Made by a program: the position numbers and the translations under genes. Below are positions 32,803 through 39,644 of a stretch of 39,644 nt of DNA, piece after piece. The stretch is from an uncultured Flavobacteriaceae bacterium (GTDB lineage: Bacteria; Bacteroidota; Bacteroidia; Flavobacteriales; Flavobacteriaceae): assembly GCA_938017825.1 (NCBI GenBank), contig CALIJE010000102.1:1-39644 (forward strand). The letters are read 5' to 3'. Each line of letters begins with the position of its first letter. The first letter of the stretch is position 1. The notes beneath the pieces are model-generated. The model was given only the letters and a program-made list of their open reading frames with translations, had not been told where the DNA came from and searched no databases.

Positions 32803-35616
32803 ATGAATAAGAAATTGACTCTTTACATGGCATTCATATTGATGCTGTGCATTAATTTCTCTTTTGCACAAGAGAAAACGGTTTCAGGTAATGTGACAGA
32901 CCAGGATGGTCTGCCCTTGCCCGGAGTGTCTATTATTGTTGTGGGGACAACAAATGGGACACAGACAGATTTTGACGGTAACTACTCCATTGGTGTAGAT
33001 GAAGGTGATGTACTTAGATTCAGTTATCTAGGGCAACGCACGGAAGAACGAACAGTTGGCTCGGAAAGCACTATCAATGTGCAGCTTGCACAAGATGCCG
33101 AGGCGCTTGAAGAGGTAATTGTAACAGGACAGGGTTCTGGTATTCAAAGAAGAAAACTATCGACTACTGTTGATGTTCTCGATGCAGAGGATATAGACAA
33201 GCTTCCTGCAAATCAGATAGATCAACTACTTCAATCGACCACTCCGAGTGCTCAAATTCGATTAAGTTCAGGACAACCGGGTACAGCCGCGATCATAAGA
33301 ACTCGAGGTCCTATCTCGGCTTCAACCTCTGCCACCCCGGTGGTGATCATTGATGGGATTCGCGTTGATAATTTGAACTCGAATCCACAATTGGGAATTG
33401 GTACAGGTGGTGCCAGCGTATCGGCATTGGCTGATATTCCCGTAGAATCGATTGAAAGAATCGAATATATCAAAGGTGGTGCAGCTACAACCTTATATGG
33501 TGCTGATGCTGCAAATGGCGTTATTCAGGTAATTACCAAAAAAGGTAGGAACGGAAGGAGCCTTGCCTTTTTCGAAAGTAATATCGGAAGTATAAAGGCG
33601 ACAGATGATTATTTGAAGTACGATAGAACGGCCGAAGCACTTTTCGAAAGTGGAATTTCCCAAGAATATCGCGTTGGCCTTAGTGGTGGTAACGATAGGT
33701 TCTCGTATAATTTTGGTGGAAGCTTATACAAAGATGATGGTTTCAATAAATTGAACGAACAAATAAGACGCTCCTTTACCTTTGGTTTAACCGCAAGGGT
33801 AACCGACAAGTTGAGGTACCAAGGGTCATTTTCTTATGTTGGATTCGAGTCAAATCTCGACTTTAGTGCCAATACAAGTTTTTCAAGATTCTCTGCTTTT
33901 GAAGGTGCCGGTCGAGGAAACCTAGATGAGCTAACCGACGCGGAATGGCAAGATGAATTGGATCGTTCGAATAATATTGGTCCCTTGGTGGATATTACGA
34001 GTACTACGAACCGTGTTACGGCTTCTAATAAGTTCATTTATGATATTATGGACAATCTCCAAGTCAATGCGACAATTGGTATTGACAATAGGAATACGGT
34101 TCAAGAAAGTTTGCAAAGCAATGCCCTTTTGGTCGCTTTGGGTTCTGTTGCAGAAGGTACCACAGACCAAGGAAATTTAAGTCGGGTACTACGATCGGCT
34201 TTCAACGTAACGACCGATGTGAACTTTACACATAGGGCGAATATCGAGAACTTTTCATTTGTTACCGTTCTTGGAGGTCAGTTCTTTAGAACAACCGATA
34301 GACAGAATCGTTTGGATGGTTCCGGTGGTGTTGATGGTACAAGGTCTTTGAATAACTTCTCTGAACAGAATTTCTCTGATTTCGTATTGGAAAATGCCAA
34401 CTATGGCGCATATTTCTTAGAGAACATCGGTATTTATGATGTAGCCTTCTTGGAATTTGGTGGAAGGTTAGATAAGAATACCGCTTCTGGTGCGAATACA
34501 AAGCCTTTGCTTTTACCTAAAGTAGGTATTACATATAATATCAGTGATCATGACTTCTTCAAGGAATCTAGTGTTAGTGATATTGTTTCAACGATAAGAC
34601 TGAGAGCCAATTACGGTGAAGCTTCTAACTTCGCAAGACCCTTCTTGCAGGATAGGACATTTGCGCTGAACCCATTCTTGGGAGCACCTTCATTTACCTT
34701 TGCGAACCCAGGAAACGATGAATTGGTTTCTGAAAGAGTGAAGACAACAGAATTTGGAGTTGAACTAGGATTCTTCAGTAATCGATTGTTCGTAAGTGCT
34801 ACAAGATATCTAGGAATTACCGAAGATGCATTGTTCACACCGCAATCGGCACCCTCTACCGGTCAGTTAAACCAAATACAAAACATTGGTGAAGTGGAGA
34901 ACAAAGGGTATGAACTTGAATTAAGGGCTACTCCCATACAAACGGAAAAACATAATTTGAGTTTTAATGTTTCGTACAACACCAATGAAAATTTGGTTAC
35001 CGATTCTGGCGGTGCACCGGCGTTCGTAGTAGGCGGATTTAATGTATTGGGTTCTGTAGTGGAAGAGGGGCAGACCTTAGGATATTTAAGAGGTACTGCT
35101 GCTGTGTTGCAGGCAGACGGTTCATATGCCTTTGAAACGAATACGCCCCTAGGGGATACTTTTGCTCCCAATTTTGGTTCGATGGGCCTAAATTATTCTT
35201 GGGGCGATTTTAGTTTCTTTGCAACGGCAGATTATCAATTCGGGGGTCAGATTACCGATTTGAGTTTCTTGCTGCGTCATTTAAGAGGTGCTGATGACAC
35301 AGGTATTCCTGAGGATTTGGTAGGAACCACTTCGCCATTTAATTATGTGAACTTCTTCGTTTTTGATAATGATTTCCTTAAAGTTAGAAACATAGGAGCT
35401 TCCTATAATTTTGGAGATATAGCGGCACCTTTGTTCAGTAACATTCGATTGGGCGTTACACTTACCAATCCATTCAACTGGACAACGGGCCAGTTCGATC
35501 CCGAAACCACGGGCTCTGGTATTGGAGCTCAGAATGGTTTTGCAAGTGGTGGTTTTGCGTATGGTACGGAATCAGCACCAAGAACATATATAGCATCCTT
35601 AAGATTTGAATTTTAA
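32803..35616 (+). CDS. SusC/RagA family TonB-dependent outer-membrane transporter
   Basis: 937 residues from the ATG at 32803 (signal peptide MNKKLTLYMAFILMLCINFSFAQ). Residues of about 24-100 are the carboxypeptidase-regulatory-like domain of SusC proteins ('VSGNVTDQDGLPLPGVSIIV', 'GTQTDFDGNYSI'). Then comes the TonB box area 'LEEVIVTGQGS' and the plug ('LSSGQPGTAAIIRTRG', 'PVVIIDGIRVDN', 'IKGGAATTLYGADAANGVIQ'). The rest is the 22-strand barrel, ending in the aromatic 'YIASLRFEF'. It imports a large nutrient together with the SusD-like lipoprotein encoded 8 bp downstream. No polysaccharide-degrading enzyme lies nearby, so the substrate is open; peptides or glycans are both possible. Confidence 0.93.
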   Translation: MNKKLTLYMAFILMLCINFSFAQEKTVSGNVTDQDGLPLPGVSIIVVGTTNGTQTDFDGNYSIGVDEGDVLRFSYLGQRTEERTVGSESTINVQLAQDAEALEEVIVTGQGSGIQRRKLSTTVDVLDAEDIDKLPANQIDQLLQSTTPSAQIRLSSGQPGTAAIIRTRGPISASTSATPVVIIDGIRVDNLNSNPQLGIGTGGASVSALADIPVESIERIEYIKGGAATTLYGADAANGVIQVITKKGRNGRSLAFFESNIGSIKATDDYLKYDRTAEALFESGISQEYRVGLSGGNDRFSYNFGGSLYKDDGFNKLNEQIRRSFTFGLTARVTDKLRYQGSFSYVGFESNLDFSANTSFSRFSAFEGAGRGNLDELTDAEWQDELDRSNNIGPLVDITSTTNRVTASNKFIYDIMDNLQVNATIGIDNRNTVQESLQSNALLVALGSVAEGTTDQGNLSRVLRSAFNVTTDVNFTHRANIENFSFVTVLGGQFFRTTDRQNRLDGSGGVDGTRSLNNFSEQNFSDFVLENANYGAYFLENIGIYDVAFLEFGGRLDKNTASGANTKPLLLPKVGITYNISDHDFFKESSVSDIVSTIRLRANYGEASNFARPFLQDRTFALNPFLGAPSFTFANPGNDELVSERVKTTEFGVELGFFSNRLFVSATRYLGITEDALFTPQSAPSTGQLNQIQNIGEVENKGYELELRATPIQTEKHNLSFNVSYNTNENLVTDSGGAPAFVVGGFNVLGSVVEEGQTLGYLRGTAAVLQADGSYAFETNTPLGDTFAPNFGSMGLNYSWGDFSFFATADYQFGGQITDLSFLLRHLRGADDTGIPEDLVGTTSPFNYVNFFVFDNDFLKVRNIGASYNFGDIAAPLFSNIRLGVTLTNPFNWTTGQFDPETTGSGIGAQNGFASGGFAYGTESAPRTYIASLRFEF

Positions 35617-35624
35617 AAAATAGC

Positions 35625-37046
35625 ATGATGAAAAAAGTAATAATAATTTTCTTAGCCATTCTTGGTTTTTCGTGTTCGGGAGATTTTAAGGATGTAGTAG
35701 ATTTTACGGTAGTCGAAAACCCTAACCTATCGGAAGCTTCAGTTGTAGGTCAACCCAACTCTTCCTCAATATGGTTGGCAGGTTTGGAAAGACAGACTGC
35801 AATTGTATATAATGAAGTGTTGGTCTTATCCGAACTGGGATCTGATAACTATGTGAACACGCAAACCTTTTTCAATCAGTTTCTAGATGGCCTCGAAATG
35901 CAGGCTACCGATCCAGATATGAGAGATACCCAACGGGCAATTCAAAGGCTCAGGGAACTTGCTGTTTTTGGGAAGAACAATGTGGGCCCGGGTGACCCAA
36001 ACTATACGGCGGCTACCGAAGCAGACTACAACTTCTTCGAAGGGGTATCGTATTTGGTTTCTGCCATGTATTTCTCAGCACTTCCTCAAGAGCCTTTAGG
36101 TGTTCCGATAAGTTCACAGCAACATTATCAAAATGCGATTGCGGCCTTTGATGCGGCAATTGCGATCAATGCAAAGCCAGAATACCATTTGGCAAAAGCA
36201 AGAGCGAACTATTATTTGGGGAATAAAACCGAAGCTGTCGCCGCAGCCAACGCGGCCATAGGCTTGGGCAGTGATTTCCTTAGAGCAATTGCGTATGATG
36301 CATCAAATGGTCCGGGCAATACTTTTGAGGCAGCTTTATACCAAAGAGCAACTTTCGATGACTTACAGCCTAATCCGGCTTTAGACTTCTTAGATCCCAA
36401 GTACTCTTTCTTGAGCACGGACTTGGATGCTCCTGTCAACTATTTCAAAGCTGAAGAAGCTTATTTGATATTAGCAGAAGCCGCGTTGTCAGACGATAAT
36501 CTTGCAGATGCACAAGCAAACTTGACATCATTGTTATCGGTAATAGGAACGAGGGAAGTTCGCAACATCGATGACTCGATTGAGGCAAGGATCGAAGTTG
36601 ATCCAGGTTCAAGACCAGATAATTCAGCCGTGGTCGTAAACGGTAGATCAGGTTTGGTTCTAGACCGTCAAGCCGGTAACGTAGATGTCCCATCGGTTTC
36701 GGGAACATCTTTGACCGCTGCCGATATTGGAGCTATGGCCGATGATGATGCCGGTCTTGCCATACTTTACAGAACAAGACAAGAAGTCTTCATTGCTGAA
36801 GGACTTCGTTTTGTCGACATGGGTGTGAAGCTGATCATTGATGAAAACGAAATCTTGTTGAATGAAAATATCAATGATGGAGACCCGGGTACAATGCCCG
36901 TTATACCATCGTTCATTGCGGCGGTTGTTGGTGATTTAGATGCCATTTCATATGATGCAGCAGCAGGTACGGCATCTACAGCCATTGATTTGAATGCCCT
37001 TATTGCAGCTAATAAAAGTGCTGCCGAAGTAGTGCCGTTCGAGTAG
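35625..37046 (+). CDS. SusD/RagB family nutrient-binding lipoprotein
   Basis: 473 residues (472 if the second ATG at 35628 is used). Lipobox AILGFSC followed by SGDFKDV. The mature protein is helical with SusD-type TPR elements: 'HYQNAIAAFDAAIAINAKPE', 'HLAKARANYYLGNKTEAVAA', 'YFKAEEAYLILAEAALSDDN'. The C-terminal 'LYRTRQEVFIAEGLRFVDMG' is the conserved SusD block ('R..E...EG.R..D..R'). It forms the lid of the SusC transporter encoded just upstream, in the same operon. A strong terminator follows. Confidence 0.9.
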   Translation: MMKKVIIIFLAILGFSCSGDFKDVVDFTVVENPNLSEASVVGQPNSSSIWLAGLERQTAIVYNEVLVLSELGSDNYVNTQTFFNQFLDGLEMQATDPDMRDTQRAIQRLRELAVFGKNNVGPGDPNYTAATEADYNFFEGVSYLVSAMYFSALPQEPLGVPISSQQHYQNAIAAFDAAIAINAKPEYHLAKARANYYLGNKTEAVAAANAAIGLGSDFLRAIAYDASNGPGNTFEAALYQRATFDDLQPNPALDFLDPKYSFLSTDLDAPVNYFKAEEAYLILAEAALSDDNLADAQANLTSLLSVIGTREVRNIDDSIEARIEVDPGSRPDNSAVVVNGRSGLVLDRQAGNVDVPSVSGTSLTAADIGAMADDDAGLAILYRTRQEVFIAEGLRFVDMGVKLIIDENEILLNENINDGDPGTMPVIPSFIAAVVGDLDAISYDAAAGTASTAIDLNALIAANKSAAEVVPFE

Positions 37047-37070
37047 TTCACCTTTGAGAATATATGAATA

Positions 37071-37102
37071 AAAACCCCTCGCTATTGCGGGGGGTTTTTT
37101 TT
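37071..37102 (+). terminator. Terminator of the susCD operon
   Basis: Stem AAAACCCCTCGC (37071-37082) with GCGGGGGGTTTT (37087-37098), one wobble pair, then a T-run. It lies 24 bp after the SusD stop. Confidence 0.85.
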
Positions 37103-37139
37103 CGAAAAACTTTCACATTTTATTACGAACAAAAAAAAT

Positions 37140-37147
37140 TAACTTTG
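37140..37147 (+). promoter_or_regulatory. Candidate housekeeping -7 element of the porin gene
   Basis: TAACTTTG matches TAnnTTTG and ends 17 bp before the ATG at 37165. It lies beyond the susCD terminator, so the porin gene is a separate unit. Confidence 0.55.
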
Positions 37148-37164
37148 CCGCGTAAGCAGTCTTG

Positions 37165-39171
37165 ATGAGATATTATCTTTTTGTTCTTTTGGTAAGTATG
37201 GGTGGTTTTGCGATGGGCCAAGACGATAAGCTTCCACCAGCCAAAGAACCCGATACACTTACTTCAATAAAAAAAGAACCCAAGGGTAAGAGACCCGGAA
37301 GGCTCGGGGCTACAAAGAATGTAGATTCCATTACGATAAAGGACTATAAGATCATCTCCTTTGAAAGAGATACCATGTATCTCGACACCACCTTGACCAT
37401 TCAAAAGGAATACAAGTACAATTATCTAAGAAAAGACGATTTCGAATTGATGCCGTTTTCCAATGTAGGACAACCCTATAATAGTTTAGGTGTTGATCTT
37501 CGAAGAAGCGATGCCTATCCTCGAATAGGTGCAAGGGCCAAACATTTCAATTACGAAGAGGTCTGGGACATTAATTACTATAACGTACCCACCCCCATGA
37601 GCGATTTGTTCTTTAAGACTACTTTTGAGCAAGGTCAATTGCTAGATGCCCGGCTAACCTTCAACACCTCTCGGCGTCTCAATTTTTCCATTTCGTTCAA
37701 AGGGCACCGATCACGAGGAAAATACCGAATAGATGAGGTGCGCTCAGGAAATTTTAGGGCGACAACCAATTATGAAACACAAAATGGACGATATACCCTG
37801 CGGGCACATACCGCAGCCCAAACAATAGATGCCGAGGAGAATGGCGGTCTTTCCTTAAAAGAAGTGCAGTTTGAATCAGGGAACGATCAATTTCAAGATC
37901 GTTCAAGAATAGATGTTCGTTTCACCGATGCTGAAAGCAAGCTTACAGGACGGCGTTACTATTTAGATCATCAATACAAATTGGTGCGAAAACTCAAAGA
38001 TTCAAGTAGAACTGAGAAAACATCTTTAGCAATTGGGCATCAGTTCATGTATGAGACCAAGATCTTCGATTATGCACAGACCGAGCCCAATGCGTATTAT
38101 GGCGAGTCCTTTTTGTCGCCCATAAGTGACCGGGCCCGTTTGAAAACCATGTTTAATCAAGGCAACATCACTTTTCGCAATTCGGTACTAGGAAGGTTGC
38201 AGGCAAACCTTAACTTATATAACTATAATTATTATTTCAACAGTCTTCTGGTTACGGATACGGGAACGCTAGACAATCAACTAAAAGGGGAAGAGGTTTC
38301 GATAGGTGCCAATTACGCCAAGGTCATTAAAGGTTTCGATATTAAAGGTTCTGCGCAATATACTTTGTCTGGAAACTTAACAGGTACTTTGATCGATGCT
38401 TCTGCCGGCTATCGTATCAATAAGAACAATAGTTTTAGGGCAGGTATTCACTCCTCCAATAGAATGCCCAATTTCAACTTTCTTTTATATCAGAGCGATT
38501 ATTCGAATTACAATTGGCAGAATTCGGCCAGCTTCGAAAAGGAAACTGTCAATACCCTGTTCTTTGGTTTTGATTCCAAACTCCTTGGCAGTCTTTCGGC
38601 CAAGTATAGTACAATTGATAATTATGCCTATTTCGCGGCAGATGAAAGTGCGGCTACCCAGGCCCAATTAGATGACGGGCTTTTTAATGCCTTTGTAAAA
38701 CCGGCACAAGAAACCAACAGTTTGCAACATTTAAAGGTCAAGTACAATAAGGAATTTCGCTTGGGCAAGTTTGCGCTCAATAATACGGTAATGTATCAAA
38801 ATGTCTCCCAAACGAATCAGGTGCTCAATCTGCCCGAATTGGTGACAAGGAACACATTATACTTTTCGTCCGAGGTGTTCAAGAAGGCTATGTTTCTGCA
38901 AACAGGTGTCACCTTTAAATATTTTACGGCCTATACTATGAATGCCTATAATCCTGTTCTGGGGGAGTTCTATGTGCAGAATACCGAACAGCTTGGCGGC
39001 TATCCCTTGCTCGATTTCTTTATCAATGCAAAGGTGCAGCAAACACGTATATATCTAAAGGCCGAACACTTTAACTCATTTTTTGGCGAGAACAACTTCT
39101 ATGCGGCCCCAGATTATCCCTATCGAGACTTTGTGATTCGCTTCGGACTGGTTTGGAACTTTTTTTCATAA
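37165..39171 (+). CDS. Putative outer-membrane porin (Porin_10-like)
   Basis: 668 residues. Signal peptide MRYYLFVLLVSMGGFAMGQ, then a charged linker rich in Lys and Pro. The conserved block 'IKDYKIISFERDTMYLDTTL', 'TIQKEYKYNYLRKDDFELMP' and 'FSNVGQPYNSLG' is characteristic of the 'putative porin' family (Porin_10) found throughout Bacteroidota. The rest is a run of amphipathic beta strands ending in the aromatic 'YRDFVIRFGLVWNFFS', as expected for an outer-membrane barrel. The ATG at 37165 is preferred over the TTG just before it. The transported substrate is unknown. Confidence 0.85.
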   Translation: MRYYLFVLLVSMGGFAMGQDDKLPPAKEPDTLTSIKKEPKGKRPGRLGATKNVDSITIKDYKIISFERDTMYLDTTLTIQKEYKYNYLRKDDFELMPFSNVGQPYNSLGVDLRRSDAYPRIGARAKHFNYEEVWDINYYNVPTPMSDLFFKTTFEQGQLLDARLTFNTSRRLNFSISFKGHRSRGKYRIDEVRSGNFRATTNYETQNGRYTLRAHTAAQTIDAEENGGLSLKEVQFESGNDQFQDRSRIDVRFTDAESKLTGRRYYLDHQYKLVRKLKDSSRTEKTSLAIGHQFMYETKIFDYAQTEPNAYYGESFLSPISDRARLKTMFNQGNITFRNSVLGRLQANLNLYNYNYYFNSLLVTDTGTLDNQLKGEEVSIGANYAKVIKGFDIKGSAQYTLSGNLTGTLIDASAGYRINKNNSFRAGIHSSNRMPNFNFLLYQSDYSNYNWQNSASFEKETVNTLFFGFDSKLLGSLSAKYSTIDNYAYFAADESAATQAQLDDGLFNAFVKPAQETNSLQHLKVKYNKEFRLGKFALNNTVMYQNVSQTNQVLNLPELVTRNTLYFSSEVFKKAMFLQTGVTFKYFTAYTMNAYNPVLGEFYVQNTEQLGGYPLLDFFINAKVQQTRIYLKAEHFNSFFGENNFYAAPDYPYRDFVIRFGLVWNFFS

Positions 39172-39313
39172 TTTTTCTGTGATTTGTTTGAGGGCTTTAT
39201 GCAAAGCATAAACCAGGCTTTCGCCACTCGCTTTTGCCATTGGCCGATTGCTAATACGGCTTATATGATAACCCCTAAAATTGGGTATCTGCGTTTTTGA
39301 TCAAATACCTCAT

Positions 39314-39356
39314 GGCAAAGAGCTCGGACAAATGGCTCTATCCTTGCCCTTTTTTC
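39314..39356 (+). terminator. Candidate terminator after the porin gene
   Basis: GGCAAAGAGC (39314-39323) pairs with GCTCT (39335-39339) and TTGCC (39344-39348), leaving a 4-nt bulge. A run of six T follows. It lies 143 bp past the porin stop. From 39172 up to it I see no gene. Confidence 0.45.
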
Positions 39357-39439
39357 AAAATTTTTTGGAATACAATCAATTGTAAGTCAATTAGATAAAA
39401 TAGAACCTCCTAAGGTTTTCAAAAAAAATGTTTCAAGTA

Positions 39440-39470
39440 TTGTGTAAGAGAAAAAACCCTCTTATATTTG
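39440..39470 (+). promoter_or_regulatory. Strong rRNA-type promoter
   Basis: TATATTTG at 39463-39470 matches the -7 consensus exactly. A TTG lies 20 bp upstream (39440-39442). The context CTTATATTTGCACCCGC is of the kind often found before flavobacterial rRNA and tRNA operons. Confidence 0.6.
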
Positions 39471-39644
39471 CACCCGCTTTGGGCGTGATGGTGAAGAATG
39501 ATTGAAAGAGTCCGGGGTTGATCAAGTAGTTCATTGACATATTGTAAAGACAACAGATGATCGTTCCTTTCGGGGATCGGTCTATCGCGCATGCCTTGGT
39601 TTTTTTATACCGGGGTATGTATATCATAAAAAGGAACCGATAAT
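39471..39644 (+). other. Probable 5' leader of an rRNA operon starting beyond the right edge
   Basis: No open reading frame of note lies on the plus strand here. GTTCATTGACATA (39529-39541) resembles the boxA antitermination element that precedes 16S rRNA genes (compare the E. coli TGCTCTTTAACA). Together with the strong promoter at 39440-39470 this suggests a stable-RNA leader. The 16S sequence itself is not in the window. Confidence 0.45.

Noticed and set aside
39172-39240. 24-codon minus-strand frame MAKASGESLVYALHKALKQI
   Set aside because: Overlaps the end of the porin gene, has no partner or motif; probably chance.
39433-39627. 64-codon minus-strand frame over the right edge
   Set aside because: It is antisense to a strong promoter and a probable stable-RNA leader, and shows no protein-like features.

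Overview
The window is chromosomal DNA from a member of the Bacteroidota, most likely a marine Flavobacteriaceae (this is inference). The evidence is a SusC/SusD pair, lipoproteins whose post-cysteine residues fit flavobacterial surface-export signals, housekeeping promoters of the TAnnTTTG type, a Porin_10-like protein, and lysS with the C-terminal extension seen in flavobacteria. I see no tRNA, insertion sequence, prophage or CRISPR array.

Layout. 1-5.2 kb (minus): a metallo-beta-lactamase-fold hydrolase cut by the left edge, an FG-GAP protein, a tiny membrane peptide gene, a VOC protein, an unknown secreted protein and a Spy-like protein. A 0.4 kb cassette holding the tiny peptide gene occurs twice, and the second copy is decayed. 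5.3-10.8 kb: a secreted zinc metalloprotease (minus), then a P1B-4-type metal-export ATPase and a small repeat protein (plus). 10.8-16.8 kb: a DASS transporter, lysS, a thioredoxin-fold protein and a membrane-tethered LuxR-type regulator (minus), then a YqaE/Pmp3 peptide and lipB (plus). 16.9-27.3 kb: the most interesting region, described below. 27.4-32.6 kb (minus): a lipoprotein, a DUF3108/TapB-like protein, an OmpA-family remnant, a large lipoprotein and rnhB. 32.8-39.2 kb (plus): SusC, SusD and a putative porin. The last ~180 bp look like the promoter and leader of an rRNA-type operon that would begin just past the right edge.

The 16.9-27.3 kb block looks like a self-contained signalling system. 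An ECF-type sigma factor (23204) is followed by a membrane-anchored anti-sigma candidate with a periplasmic TPR-like tail (23775). Convergent to them, overlapping tail to tail, is a 937-residue exported TPR-CHAT protein with an intact His/Cys dyad and a C-terminal membrane anchor (24493). On the other side lie seven genes for exported proteins, six of them lipoproteins. Five of these genes, and the sigma gene itself, have a nearly identical two-block element upstream: GTTAACCTTT, 12-13 bp, CATTAAA. Before the five target genes it lies 21-34 bp from the start codon. Two of these promoters sit directly after a strong terminator. I read this as the regulon of the local sigma factor. I propose, as hypothesis only, that the periplasmic CHAT protease controls the anti-sigma factor and so the output of surface-exposed beta-propeller lipoproteins.
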